Shown here: positions 16,831 through 26,190 of the stretch, in pieces
Layout: each line of letters opens with the position of its first letter
Numbering within the stretch: the stretch's first letter is position 1
NCBI GenBank assembly: GCA_964443325.1
Contig: CAYUCL010000002.1
Coordinates: forward strand, 1 to 64,000
Reading direction: 5' to 3'
From: DAOUVR01 sp034430535
GTDB taxonomy: Bacteria > Chloroflexota > Dehalococcoidia > E44-bin15
DNA length: 64,000 nucleotides
The notes under the pieces: generated by a model
The model's input: only the letters and a program-made list of their open reading frames with translations
Told to the model about the DNA's origin: nothing
Database searches by the model: none
Made by a program: the position numbers and the translations under genes

Positions 16831-18243
16831 ATGAGCTGGAGAGACGAAAAGATGAAGGAGTCTTGTGCCCTTTTTGGAGTCTATGCCCCTGGTGAGGATG
16901 TAGCGAGGCTTACCTATTTCGGTCTATATTCTCAGCAACATCGCGGCCAGGAGAGTTCTGGCATCGCCACCGCCGATGGGAAGCGCATTCATGTATACAC
17001 CAAGACAGGGCTGGTTTCTCAGGTATACAACGAAGAGGTCTTAGCCAGACTCTGGGGCAACATCGCCATAGGACACAACCGCTATTCCACCACCGGCTCT
17101 AGCAGCCCAGCTAATGCCCAGCCTATCTTAACTGAAGGCCCTTCAGGCAAGATTGCCTTGGGGCACAACGGAAATATCACCAACGCTCTGTACCTGCATA
17201 ATGAGCTAGAGCAGCAACACTGCAATTTCGCCACTGGAACGGATTCCGAGGTTATCGCTCATCTAATCCTCTCCTCAACAAAAAAAACGTGGGCTAACAA
17301 GATCAGATATGCAATGAAGAGACTGGAGGGCGCTTACTCCCTGGTACTGATGACCGAGGATAGCCTTTTCGGAGTTCGCGACCCCCTAGGGGTTCGACCA
17401 CTCTGCTTAGGCCGCCTCGACGGTGGCTGGGTGCTAGCCTCGGAAAGCTGTGCTTTGGACCATATCGGGGCAAAATTCCTTCGCGAGGTCGAGCCTGGCG
17501 AGGTGATTGCCATCGATTCATCCGGGATGAGAAGCTATAAAGAGAAGCAGCCCAGAAAGAGAGGCCTGTGCATCTTTGAATACATCTACTTCGCCCGACC
17601 CGACAGCATAATAGAGGGCCGACGTATATATTTGGCACGACAAGCCATGGGAGCGAGACTAGCTCAGGAGCATCCGGTAGATGCCGATCTGGTGATAGGC
17701 GTCCCAGACTCGGCGACGGCAGCAGGCCTTGGCTATTCAATAGAGTCGGGGATACCTTTTACTGAGGGGCTGTTGAAGAATCGCTATGTTGGGCGTACCT
17801 TCATCGAACCTGATCAGCGTATCAGGGAGCTTGGCGTCAAGCTCAAGTTCAACCCGATGCGCGAGATATTGGAGGGCAAGAGAGTTGTATTAGTCGATGA
17901 TAGCATCGTACGCGGCACCACCACGCCGAGGGTAATCAGTCTGATCAGGCGGGCTGGAGCCAAGGAAATACACATGCGCATCTGCGCCCCACCCATTCGA
18001 TATCCCTGCTTCTTCGGGGTGGATATGGCAACAAGAGGGGAACTCATCGCTTCCCACAAAGATGTCTCTCAGATTGCCGATTCCATCGGTGCTGATTCCC
18101 TTGGCTATTCGAGCATAGAAGGCCTCATGGAGGCGGTAGCGCTGCCCAAGGATCTCTTCTGCCTTGCCTGCTTTACTGGCGAATACCCAATCCCGGTGCA
18201 GCTTGAGATGGATAAACTGGCACTCGAGCCTGTCAGGGAGTGA
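16831..18243 (+). CDS. purF: Amidophosphoribosyltransferase
   Basis: A 470-residue enzyme catalysing the first committed step of purine synthesis: PRPP plus glutamine to phosphoribosylamine. The N-terminal glutamine amidotransferase domain follows an 11-residue propeptide, and Cys12 (KESCALFGVY) would become the N-terminal nucleophile. The phosphoribosyltransferase domain has the PRPP loop VVLVDDSIVRGTTT. Four cysteines (GLCIFEYIYF, IRYPCFFG, FCLACFTG) occupy the positions that bind the oxygen-sensitive 4Fe-4S cluster in the Bacillus-type enzyme. It is the first gene of a purF-purM-purH operon, preceded by AAGGGGG. Confidence 0.95.
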   Translation: MSWRDEKMKESCALFGVYAPGEDVARLTYFGLYSQQHRGQESSGIATADGKRIHVYTKTGLVSQVYNEEVLARLWGNIAIGHNRYSTTGSSSPANAQPILTEGPSGKIALGHNGNITNALYLHNELEQQHCNFATGTDSEVIAHLILSSTKKTWANKIRYAMKRLEGAYSLVLMTEDSLFGVRDPLGVRPLCLGRLDGGWVLASESCALDHIGAKFLREVEPGEVIAIDSSGMRSYKEKQPRKRGLCIFEYIYFARPDSIIEGRRIYLARQAMGARLAQEHPVDADLVIGVPDSATAAGLGYSIESGIPFTEGLLKNRYVGRTFIEPDQRIRELGVKLKFNPMREILEGKRVVLVDDSIVRGTTTPRVISLIRRAGAKEIHMRICAPPIRYPCFFGVDMATRGELIASHKDVSQIADSIGADSLGYSSIEGLMEAVALPKDLFCLACFTGEYPIPVQLEMDKLALEPVRE

Positions 18244-18246
18244 TTT

Positions 18247-19275
18247 TTGGCTGCCAAGATTGTAAAGGGAACCTATCGGGCCGCTGGTGTAGACATCGAT
18301 GTCGCCGATAAACTTGTGAAAACTATTCGAAAACTAGCGCGTACCACTTTTGGACCCGAGGTCCTGGGCGACCTCGGGTTTTTTGGTGGGCTTTTCGAAT
18401 TAAAGGGCTATCAAGAACCTGTCCTCGTCTCCAGCGCCGACGGAGTCGGCACCAAGCTAAAGATCGCCTGTGCCTTAAACCAACATGATACTATAGGTAT
18501 TGACTTGGCAAATCACTGCATAAATGACATCTTCACCTGTGGTGCCAAGCCGCTATTCTTTCAGGACTATATAGCCATGGCTAAACTTGTGCCCAGTATT
18601 TTAGAGAGCATCGTACAAGGCATGACCAGCGCATTGAGGGAGGTGGGCTGCGCTCTCATCGGTGGTGAGACTGCTGAGATGCCTGGCCTCTACCCAGAGG
18701 GCGAGTACGACTTTGTTGGATTCATTGTAGGCATAGTGGAAAAGAGCAAGCTCATCAATGGTGATTCGATAGAAGCTGGCGACGGCATCATTGGCTTGCC
18801 CTCAAGCGGGCTCCATACTAACGGCTATTCCCTGGTGCGAAAGATATTCAACATCGACGAAGATTCTTCGTGTCTGAACCGCATCTATCCCGAACTGGGT
18901 CGCAATTTGGGTGAGGAGCTTCTTGAACCCCACCGCTGCTACTATACCATTCTCCATCTGCTCCTCCCCTTGATTAAAGGCATAGCCCATATCACAGGTG
19001 GAGGCATTCCTGGTAATTTGCCTCGTATCCTGCCTGAGGGGTTGGCAGCCAAAATCGAGAAAAAGTCCTGGGATATACCTCCCATCTTCTCACTAATTCA
19101 GAAAGAGGGCAATGTGGACGAGGTGGAGATGCACCGCGTTTTCAATATGGGGGTTGGCATGATAGTGGTTTGCTCTCCAAGTGATGTCGAGGAGTTGACC
19201 AAGAAGATACCAGAGGCCAAAATAATCGGTGAGGTGGTGGAACAGAAGGGAACACAACGTATAGCTATGCTTTAG
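18247..19275 (+). CDS. purM: Phosphoribosylformylglycinamidine cyclo-ligase
   Basis: A 342-residue AIR synthetase, closing the imidazole ring of FGAM with ATP. Blocks seen are YRAAGVDID, SADGVGTKLKIA, the GGETAEMPGLY motif near residue 140 and HITGGGIPGNLPR near 250. The start is a TTG at 18247, three bases after the purF stop; the AGGGAG inside the end of purF acts as its ribosome binding site. The tight spacing suggests translational coupling. Length is typical. Confidence 0.95.
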   Translation: MAAKIVKGTYRAAGVDIDVADKLVKTIRKLARTTFGPEVLGDLGFFGGLFELKGYQEPVLVSSADGVGTKLKIACALNQHDTIGIDLANHCINDIFTCGAKPLFFQDYIAMAKLVPSILESIVQGMTSALREVGCALIGGETAEMPGLYPEGEYDFVGFIVGIVEKSKLINGDSIEAGDGIIGLPSSGLHTNGYSLVRKIFNIDEDSSCLNRIYPELGRNLGEELLEPHRCYYTILHLLLPLIKGIAHITGGGIPGNLPRILPEGLAAKIEKKSWDIPPIFSLIQKEGNVDEVEMHRVFNMGVGMIVVCSPSDVEELTKKIPEAKIIGEVVEQKGTQRIAML

Positions 19276-19285
19276 GAGGTAACTC

Positions 19286-20818
19286 ATGCAAGCAATTTTG
19301 AGCGTCTCAGACAAAACAGACCTTGTTGAATTTGCTCGTGGTCTGAAGGAGCTTGGAGTGGAGATATACAGCACTGGAGGCACTAAGGGTGCTCTCCAAA
19401 AGGCAGGGGTGCCCGTTCACAGTGTTGGCGAGTTGACGAACTTCCCCGAGATCCTCGACGGACGCGTGAAGACACTTCACCCTGCTGTCCATGGTGGGAT
19501 TCTAGCCAAGCGTAACGTACCCGGTCATCTTGCAGAGCTCAGCGAAAGGGGGATAGCGACCATCGACCTGGTGGCAGTCAATCTTTACCCCTTCGTCCAG
19601 ACAGTATCCCGAGAAGGGGTCACACTTGATGAGGCGCTGGAGAATATCGACATCGGCGGACCAACCATGATTCGCGCCGCCGCCAAGAACTTCCCCTACG
19701 TACTCGTGATAGTCGATCCCGCAGACTACCAGCCCGTTCTGGAGAAACTGCTCTCAGGAGAAGTAAGCATCGAAGAACGAAAAAGGCTGGCCCAGAAGGC
19801 ATTTCAACATGTGGCGCTCTATGACACCGCCATCGCACGCTATTTGAGACCAGAGGACGAGAAATTCCCGGCGGATATGACCATCGCACTGAGGAAGCTC
19901 CAAGAACTTTCCTATGGCGAGAACCCTCATCAGCAGGCTGCCTTCTACAAAATGGACGTTGTGCGAGAGGAGGGGTCTAGTGTCGTGGCAGCTGCTCAAT
20001 TGTCTGGCAAAGCTCTATCCTTTAACAACATTCTCGACCTAGATGCTGCCCTCGGTATTGTATCTGATTTTGCTTCTCCCACAGTTGCCATTCTTAAGCA
20101 CAACAACCCCTGCGGACTGTCTTCTCATGACGACCTCGCTGAAGCCTATCGGAGAGCCCTTAGCGGCGACCCGGTATCGGCCTTCGGCGGAATCGTCGCC
20201 TCCAATAGAAAGATAGACCATGCAACGGCCGAGGAGATCGACAAGACGCACTTCGACGCTATCATCGCGCCTGAATTCGATGAAGCCGCCCTGTCTCTGC
20301 TCAATAGGAAGCGAGACCTTCGCCTCTTCACCATGGGCCCAACAGCGGATAAGAAGGGCGTCCCGTCCCTGACCTTCCGTCACGTAGTCGGAGGTTTCCT
20401 AGTCCAGACGGGAGACTTCGAGACCGAGGACCCAACCCTGCGCCCGGTGACCAAGCGCCAGCCGACGGAAGAGGAGACCAAAGACCTTCGTTTTAGCTGG
20501 CGAGCTGTAAAGCATGTAAAATCGAATGCCATTGTTTTAGCCAAAGACGGTACGCTTCTGGGTATGGGCGCGGGACAGCCTAGCCGGATCGATAGTGTGG
20601 AGATCGCCCTGAAGAAAGCCGGCGAGCGCGCCACAGGCAGTGTGCTCGCTTCTGACGCCTTCTTCCCCTTCCCAGATGGTGTGGAACTGGCCGCCAAAGG
20701 TGGCATCACTGCCATAATTGAGCCTGGGGGCTCGATGCGCGACGAAGAGGTTATCAAAGTAGCCGATGAGTACAACATCGCCATGGTTTTCACTGGCGTG
20801 CGCCATTTCAAGCATTGA
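19286..20818 (+). CDS. purH: Bifunctional AICAR formyltransferase/IMP cyclohydrolase
   Basis: A 510-residue enzyme performing the last two steps of IMP synthesis. The N-terminal MGS-like IMP cyclohydrolase domain starts with AILSVSDKTDLVEFA and contains STGGTKGALQ and DGRVKTLHPAVHGGIL. The C-terminal AICAR transformylase domain contains YGENPHQQAAFY, KHNNPCGL (with the catalytic Lys-His) and DAFFPFPDGVELAA. AGGAGG precedes the ATG by five bases. It is the third gene of the operon, ten bases after purM. A GNAT remnant follows the stop. Confidence 0.96.
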   Translation: MQAILSVSDKTDLVEFARGLKELGVEIYSTGGTKGALQKAGVPVHSVGELTNFPEILDGRVKTLHPAVHGGILAKRNVPGHLAELSERGIATIDLVAVNLYPFVQTVSREGVTLDEALENIDIGGPTMIRAAAKNFPYVLVIVDPADYQPVLEKLLSGEVSIEERKRLAQKAFQHVALYDTAIARYLRPEDEKFPADMTIALRKLQELSYGENPHQQAAFYKMDVVREEGSSVVAAAQLSGKALSFNNILDLDAALGIVSDFASPTVAILKHNNPCGLSSHDDLAEAYRRALSGDPVSAFGGIVASNRKIDHATAEEIDKTHFDAIIAPEFDEAALSLLNRKRDLRLFTMGPTADKKGVPSLTFRHVVGGFLVQTGDFETEDPTLRPVTKRQPTEEETKDLRFSWRAVKHVKSNAIVLAKDGTLLGMGAGQPSRIDSVEIALKKAGERATGSVLASDAFFPFPDGVELAAKGGITAIIEPGGSMRDEEVIKVADEYNIAMVFTGVRHFKH

Positions 20819-21031
20819 TCCCGAGATTACCTCTTTTACGAATTGAATCTCCACCGCATCTGTCTCAACACTCCGAATTGTAATCTAAGAGCCCACAGGT
20901 CCTACGAGAAATGTGGCTTTGTCAAGGAGGGTGTAGTACGCCACCGATATTTCGTCGATGGCCACTATCACGGTACCACCCTTATAGGTATATTGAGCAA
21001 TGAATTCAATTTGAGGAAAGGGGCAAAGTGA
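20819..21031 (+). pseudogene. C-terminal remnant of a GNAT N-acetyltransferase
   Basis: Immediately after the purH stop the frame reads DYLFYELNLHRICLNTPNCN and continues with LRAHRSYEKCGFVKEGVVRH and a C-terminal strand, ending at TGA 21031. This is the conserved motif-A/B end of RimJ/RimL-like acetyltransferases (N-x-RA-x-x-x-YEKCGF-x-x-EG). The N-terminal two thirds are missing and no plausible start or binding site exists, so it is a truncated relic. Its end overlaps the GTG start of the glycosyltransferase gene. Confidence 0.65.
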
Positions 21032-21732
21032 CTACCGTCGATGTAGTAATACCAGTCTACAATGAAGAGCGAGTCCTCAAACAGAGTATTAATACCCTGA
21101 GGCAATTCCTGGAGAGTAATCTTGCACACAACTGGACTATTGTCATCGCTGATAATGCCTCCACTGACAAAACATGGGATGTAGCGCAGGCACTATCCAG
21201 CGAGTATTCCGATGTCGTTTCCTTGCACCTGGACGAAAAAGGTCGAGGGAGAGCGCTGCGACGCGCTTGGCTTGACAGCACAGCCGACATCGTAAGCTAT
21301 ATGGATGTCGATCTATCCACAGACCTTGAAGCCTTCCCGAAATTGATCCAAGCAGTCGAGGAAGGCTACGACATCGCTGTTGGTTCCCGCCTCATGCCTG
21401 GCTCATCAATCAAGCGCTCTTTTAAACGCGAATTGACGTCCAGAAGCTACAATCTGCTCATCAAGGCGATGTTCAGATCAAAATTCTCTGATGCACAGTG
21501 CGGTTTCAAAGCTTTGAGCAGTAAAGCAGCGCAAGAACTGGTACCGCTCATAAAGGATCAAAAGTGGTTCTTCGATACCGAGCTTCTTATCCTCGCTGAG
21601 AAGAAGGGCTATCGAACCAAGGATGTACCGGTCACCTGGATTGAGGACCCCGACACGAGGGTTTCCGTCTCTAGAACAGCCTTCGACGATGTAAAGGGAT
21701 TGTTACGCCTGCGATTTCGCTCCCCTTCTTGA
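21028..21732 (+). CDS. Family 2 glycosyltransferase (dolichyl/polyprenyl-phosphate type)
   Basis: A 234-residue GT-A enzyme. It starts VDVVIPVYNEERVL, has the nucleotide-sugar segment ADNASTDKT and the metal-binding DVD in SYMDVDLSTD near residue 93. DAQCGFKAL follows near 152 and the typical WFFDTELL near 180. There is no transmembrane segment. This architecture matches polyprenyl-phosphate mannosyl/glucosyl-transferases, which load sugars on lipid carriers at the inner face of the membrane. The GTG start at 21028 overlaps the end of the GNAT relic; GAAAGGGGC precedes it. Confidence 0.82.
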   Translation: MTTVDVVIPVYNEERVLKQSINTLRQFLESNLAHNWTIVIADNASTDKTWDVAQALSSEYSDVVSLHLDEKGRGRALRRAWLDSTADIVSYMDVDLSTDLEAFPKLIQAVEEGYDIAVGSRLMPGSSIKRSFKRELTSRSYNLLIKAMFRSKFSDAQCGFKALSSKAAQELVPLIKDQKWFFDTELLILAEKKGYRTKDVPVTWIEDPDTRVSVSRTAFDDVKGLLRLRFRSPS

Positions 21733-21750
21733 CTTGCCAGAAAGGGTATA

Positions 21751-23025
21751 ATGCCCATATCTAACATCTTCTACGGCTGGCGTATTGTTGCCGTAGGCTT
21801 CACAAGCCTCCTTTTAGCTGGCGGTATAGGCTACTACACCTTCGGTGCTTTCATTATCCCCATCAGCGATAATTTCGGCTGGTCGAGAGCCGAGATATCC
21901 CTGGCGATGACCGTCGCCTCCCTAGTTGGGCTTGCAGCCCCATTAGTAGGAACGTGGGTTGACAGGTATGGAGCGAGAAAGGTGATGGCTGCAGGGGCAT
22001 TGATCACCGGCGGCGCTTTTGCCCTGCTCGGCTTCAGCACTTCTCTCTGGTACTTTTATGCCTTCTATTTTGTCATGGCGCTGGGACATCTCGGCGCGCT
22101 CAATATCCCCATCGCCAGAGTCGTATCCAGCTGGTTTGACAAGAAGAGAGGATTGGCAATAGGGGTCACTCTGAGTGGCTTCGGCATCGGAGGGCTAACC
22201 ATGCTCCCCTTGGCAAGCTACCTTATCTCCGTACTTGGCTGGCGAACGGCCTATCACATTTTGGGCCTCATTATCTTGATTGCCCTCGCCCCGTTAAGCA
22301 TGCTTGTCATTAGAGAGCGGCCAGAGGAAATGTATCTCTCGCCCGATGGCAAGACCTCCGAGGAGATGCAAGCCAAAACACCAGTGACAGAGGATTTTCA
22401 GGCTGGAGCAACCTGGACACTATCCAGCGCCCTGAGAACGAAAACTTTCTGGCTCATCACCGGGGCATTGAGTCTGACCTTTCTGGGAACAGGAGCCATC
22501 ATCGCACATCTCGTCCCCTTCCTCCAAGACGAGGGGGTCTCGCACCAGATGGCATCAACAATCTTGGCTATTACCATTGGGATAAGTGTCTTCGGCAGGG
22601 TAACGGCAGGGTATCTCGTTGATAAGGTGCCCATTAAGTATATGGTTATGTTGTGCTTTCTTCTTCAGATAGGAGGACTAGCCATTATTCTATTGGGGAC
22701 AGGCTCCATAGCCGTAGTTTGGTTATTTGTGGTCGTATTTGGCTTGGGAATCGGAGGCATGTTTGCCCTGGAGCCTCTGCTCGTGAGCCAGCATTTTGGG
22801 TTGATCTCCTTCGGCGCCATCTATGGAGGCCTATGGGCCTTTATCACCATCGCCGCGGCTATCGGCCCCTTCATCGCCGGTTATATCTTCGATGTTACGG
22901 GTAACTATGATATGGCATTCATCCTCTCCATCCTCATCACCATTATTGCCTTGGTCCTCATCTTCTTGCTGGGAGCGCCAAAGCCACCTCAGCTTGACTT
23001 ATCCCCAGAAAGTAAAATAAGATGA
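21751..23025 (+). CDS. MFS transporter (monocarboxylate/oxalate-formate antiporter-like)
   Basis: A 424-residue, 12-helix secondary transporter. The first helix follows the short FYGWRIVAVGF start typical of the monocarboxylate porter and OFA groups. The loop 2-3 motif is GTWVDRYGARKVMA and the equivalent in the second half is GYLVDKVPIKYM. A cytoplasmic central loop (about 190-225) separates the halves. The substrate is probably a small organic anion, by family only. It lies 18 bp downstream of the glycosyltransferase gene and upstream of the NAD-salvage gene on the same strand. Confidence 0.82.
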   Translation: MPISNIFYGWRIVAVGFTSLLLAGGIGYYTFGAFIIPISDNFGWSRAEISLAMTVASLVGLAAPLVGTWVDRYGARKVMAAGALITGGAFALLGFSTSLWYFYAFYFVMALGHLGALNIPIARVVSSWFDKKRGLAIGVTLSGFGIGGLTMLPLASYLISVLGWRTAYHILGLIILIALAPLSMLVIRERPEEMYLSPDGKTSEEMQAKTPVTEDFQAGATWTLSSALRTKTFWLITGALSLTFLGTGAIIAHLVPFLQDEGVSHQMASTILAITIGISVFGRVTAGYLVDKVPIKYMVMLCFLLQIGGLAIILLGTGSIAVVWLFVVVFGLGIGGMFALEPLLVSQHFGLISFGAIYGGLWAFITIAAAIGPFIAGYIFDVTGNYDMAFILSILITIIALVLIFLLGAPKPPQLDLSPESKIR

Positions 23026-23049
23026 CGAAAAAGTGGGAGCCTATAAACG

Positions 23050-24579
23050 ATGTCTAACGCAGTTTTTGTAGTGGATATGCTCCGCGGCTTTTTGGAGGAA
23101 GGAAACCCTCTTTACTGTGGTGAAGGGGCACGCCACATCATCCCCAATATACAGAGGCTTCTGGAACAAGAGATTGAAAAAGGCTCGAGGATATTTTTTA
23201 TCTGCGACCATCACGCCCCCGACGACGCTGAATTTAAGATGTTCCCCCCTCATTGCATAGCTGGGACCTCAGAGGCAGAGGTGATCCCCGAGCTCGCCAA
23301 GTATCCTAGGGAGGTCATACCGAAGAAGCGCTTTAGCGGCTTCTTCGGTACCGATCTTGATGAGAAGCTAAAGCTACTGGCTCCACAGAAGCTGATCGTT
23401 TGCGGGGTTTGCACCGACATCTGTGTTGTGCATACCGTCGCCGATGCCAGAAATCGCGATTACGACGTAGAGGTGCCTGTCGACTGCGTAGCATCTTTCG
23501 ATTTAGCTGCGCACTACCATGCTTTGGATCATATGGAGAAAGTTCTGGGAGCAAAGTTGATACAGACACCAGCAGTAAAAACGTCTATTCATCAATTTGA
23601 GACCCCTGCCTCTATCCTTTCTGGAGAAACGGCTGATATCTATTTCATCCGCGCTGTGGAAATACTCAAGAAGGAGGGGCTGAACCCGGTAGCTACCATG
23701 GAGGTTTTCCCTTCCAGGTCAGGCATTCTCTGCGGTATGAACGAAGTTCATGCCCTGCTGGATAAAGTGCTTCCTGAGAATAATAGAGAGGTTTGGTCTC
23801 TCCCCGAAGGTGAATCCTTTGAAAGAAAAGAGGTGGTACTTCGGATAACTGCCCCTTACCAAAGCTATGGTGCCTATGAGACTGCCTATTTAGGCATGTT
23901 GTCTCAGTGCAGCGGCTGGGCAACTGCAGCACGGGAGTGTGTAGAGGCGGCTCAAGGCATTCCGATTATCAGCTTTGGCGCCCGCCATGTTCATCCTGCG
24001 ATAGCAGGCATTCTGGATTATGCCGCCATTGTCGGTGGTTGTGTTGGTTGCTCCAGCGTCGAAGGGGCCAAGCTTGCTAGTATCGCCCCAACCGGCACTA
24101 TACCCCATGCTCTCATAATAGTCATGGGCGATACTGCAGCCGCTACCCTCGCTTTCGATAAGCATATGCCTCCTGACGTGTCTCGCATAGCCTTGGTTGA
24201 TACCTTCAAGGATGAACCAGAGGAGAGCGTGATTGTAGCCCAGGCTATGCAAGGAAGACTTCATGGGGTGCGTCTCGATACCCCTAGTGAGAGGGGAGGT
24301 GTTACCGCCGACTTAGTCAAAGAGACAAGAGCTTGGCTTGACCTCGCCGGCTTTAAAGATGTAACCGTCTTCGTCAGTGGTGGCGTCGACCCGGAGCGGA
24401 TCAGATACTTTAAAGAAAATGCCGCCCCCGTGGCTGCCTTCGGTATTGGGAGCTATATCAGCGGTGCCAAGCCTATCGACTTCACTGCAGACCTCCACGA
24501 AGTAGATGGTAAGCCCACCGCCAAAAGGGGCCGCCTGCCCGGCATCACCCCAAACCCAAGGCTAAATCGCATTATGTGA
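23050..24579 (+). CDS. Fused nicotinamidase-nicotinate phosphoribosyltransferase
   Basis: A 509-residue two-domain protein. Residues 1-175 are an isochorismatase-fold nicotinamidase with the triad Asp (AVFVVDMLRGF), Lys (PKKRFSGF) and Cys (CGVCTDICVVH), plus metal ligands in ICDHHAPDD. Residues 180-509 are a nicotinate phosphoribosyltransferase with FGARHVHPAIA, GGCVGCSSVEGAKL and FVSGGVDPERI. Together they would turn nicotinamide into nicotinate and then nicotinate mononucleotide, two successive steps of NAD salvage. The join (TPAVKTSIHQFETPASILSG) has no stop or frameshift, so this is a true fusion. It lies between the MFS transporter and lipoprotein genes on the same strand. Confidence 0.88.
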   Translation: MSNAVFVVDMLRGFLEEGNPLYCGEGARHIIPNIQRLLEQEIEKGSRIFFICDHHAPDDAEFKMFPPHCIAGTSEAEVIPELAKYPREVIPKKRFSGFFGTDLDEKLKLLAPQKLIVCGVCTDICVVHTVADARNRDYDVEVPVDCVASFDLAAHYHALDHMEKVLGAKLIQTPAVKTSIHQFETPASILSGETADIYFIRAVEILKKEGLNPVATMEVFPSRSGILCGMNEVHALLDKVLPENNREVWSLPEGESFERKEVVLRITAPYQSYGAYETAYLGMLSQCSGWATAARECVEAAQGIPIISFGARHVHPAIAGILDYAAIVGGCVGCSSVEGAKLASIAPTGTIPHALIIVMGDTAAATLAFDKHMPPDVSRIALVDTFKDEPEESVIVAQAMQGRLHGVRLDTPSERGGVTADLVKETRAWLDLAGFKDVTVFVSGGVDPERIRYFKENAAPVAAFGIGSYISGAKPIDFTADLHEVDGKPTAKRGRLPGITPNPRLNRIM

Positions 24580-24597
24580 AGGGAGAATTATAGAATT

Positions 24598-25332
24598 ATG
24601 AAAAGATGGTTGCCTGTCTTAGCACTGCTCCTCTCTATTTGCCTAGCATTGGTTGCTTGTGGACCGTCAGTGCCCGTCATCACCATAGCCCAGATCCCCT
24701 GGGCCGATGGTGAGACGACAAGCTATGCCGTCCACGACACCCAAGGTACAGAGCTCGGGACGCTAAATATGACCATACAGAGAGAAGGTGAACGCTATAT
24801 AATGACAACCTTCACAGTGATAGGAAACACCACCGATGACATCACCATAGCTATGAATGCTGACGACCTCAAGCCAATTTCTGAGACCAGAACAGTAAAC
24901 GTGCCGCTTGGTGGAGCACTGCCGCAAGGTCTGTATGAGGTCAGAGCTAATTATGAGGACAGAAACAAAGTCATTATCGATGCTGACCTGCCAGGCAACC
25001 ATCATCAAGGACCATATGAGTTCAATATCCCCGCTGATTCCTATGCCAACGACCAAGTCTGGTATTTGTTCAGGACGCTTCCATTCGAGGAGGGCTACGC
25101 GGGGCGCTACACTAACATCATAATTTGGACTATTTACCAAAAGCCCGCTGCCACCGTAACCGTTTTAGGGAAAGAGACCGTGGAGACACCAGCGGGAAGC
25201 TTCAATTGCCATAAACTGGAGCTGTCCGTTCTCAACATTACAATCCATTTCTGGTACGGCGTGGAAGCCCCCCACTACCTGGTCAAGTACCAAAAGGGCG
25301 ATACTATTCTTCTGCTGACAGAGCATCCGTAA
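24598..25332 (+). CDS. Lipoprotein of DUF3108-like family
   Basis: A 244-residue exported protein. A type II signal peptide ends in the lipobox LVAC, with Cys21 as the lipid-modified residue. The rest is predicted to be beta-rich with no transmembrane helix. The C-terminal part (VETPAGSFNCHKLEL, then FWYGVEAPHYLVKY) matches the pattern of DUF3108-type domains. Function is unknown; it should be anchored to the outer face of the cytoplasmic membrane. GAAGGGAG lies ahead of the ATG, 18 bp after the fusion gene. Confidence 0.72.
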   Translation: MKRWLPVLALLLSICLALVACGPSVPVITIAQIPWADGETTSYAVHDTQGTELGTLNMTIQREGERYIMTTFTVIGNTTDDITIAMNADDLKPISETRTVNVPLGGALPQGLYEVRANYEDRNKVIIDADLPGNHHQGPYEFNIPADSYANDQVWYLFRTLPFEEGYAGRYTNIIIWTIYQKPAATVTVLGKETVETPAGSFNCHKLELSVLNITIHFWYGVEAPHYLVKYQKGDTILLLTEHP

Positions 25333-25350
25333 TCAGCAATAGGCGAGTTA

Positions 25351-26187
25351 GTGTTACAAATTTCCTGGGATTTCTTCGTTTCCTTCTTTCATAGCCTCAC
25401 CGCGTGGGGAATTGGTCTGGCTTTTACCTTCGGTGCTGTGTGGCTCTCCGCTTTCATACCATGGTTAAGGAAGAACGGACTGCGCGTGCCAGTCTTCATT
25501 GTCGCCCTTCTTTTAGTGTTTGTCTCCAGCGCCATTCTCACCCTCGCTGCCGTTTGCTTCATTCAAATCCCCCTCCAAACATGGTCTAGCCAGGCTCTTA
25601 ACCATTTCTGGGGCCAGGAAACCTTATTGAGCTGGATCTTGCTTGCCGGGATACCGGCAGTTCTCCTCAGCGGTCTGGTTCAAGAGGTAGCAAAACTATT
25701 GCCGCCTTTAGCATACATAAAGTGGAGGCGCCCAAAAGAAGCCAGGATGGCAATAATAGTAGGAGCAATAGCAGGAGCGGGATTCGGCATCTTCGAGGCG
25801 CAGTGGGTGTTGAATATGGTCTTCGCCTCAGGCTGGACATGGGGCTGGGTTGAGGCCTATGGTTTTGAAGCGCTGCTGGGCTTCTGGGAGAGGTTCTTCA
25901 CTGTGGCTCTCCATATCGGGGCCACCGCTATCGCCACGTACGGTCTCTTTAGGGGTAAATGGTGGCAGTTTTACCTCTTGGCTGCGTTCCTCCATTTCCT
26001 CACTAACTATGGTGTGCTTCTTCTCCAGGGAGCATATCTCACTGCCTTTCAGGTAGAGATTTACATTGCGGCGGTAGCGTTAGTGACCATGGCAATAGCC
26101 CTGTGGCTCCGCCGGCGACCCGGAAGTGAGCAGCCGACACCTATAGCCTTCGAAACTAAAGAAGAACCAGAACAATCCTACATCTAG
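25351..26187 (+). CDS. PrsW/YhfC-like polytopic membrane protein (putative intramembrane metalloprotease)
   Basis: A 278-residue protein with about seven to eight transmembrane helices. Short motifs recall the PrsW/YhfC branch of the CPBP/Abi clan: LVQEVAKLLPP (near 112), GAGFGIFEAQ (near 145), ALHIGATAIATY (near 187) and FLHFLTNYG (near 211). In PrsW the first motif is EExxK; here its first acidic residue is Gln, so catalysis is uncertain. The start is GTG at 25351 with a poor binding site, 18 bp after the lipoprotein gene. It converges with the next MFS gene, with three bases between stops. Confidence 0.6.
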   Translation: MLQISWDFFVSFFHSLTAWGIGLAFTFGAVWLSAFIPWLRKNGLRVPVFIVALLLVFVSSAILTLAAVCFIQIPLQTWSSQALNHFWGQETLLSWILLAGIPAVLLSGLVQEVAKLLPPLAYIKWRRPKEARMAIIVGAIAGAGFGIFEAQWVLNMVFASGWTWGWVEAYGFEALLGFWERFFTVALHIGATAIATYGLFRGKWWQFYLLAAFLHFLTNYGVLLLQGAYLTAFQVEIYIAAVALVTMAIALWLRRRPGSEQPTPIAFETKEEPEQSYI

Positions 26188-26190
26188 CGT

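Noticed and set aside
20380..20811. 143-codon antisense ORF inside purH
   Set aside because: It lies wholly within the conserved AICAR transformylase domain and has no own start signals.
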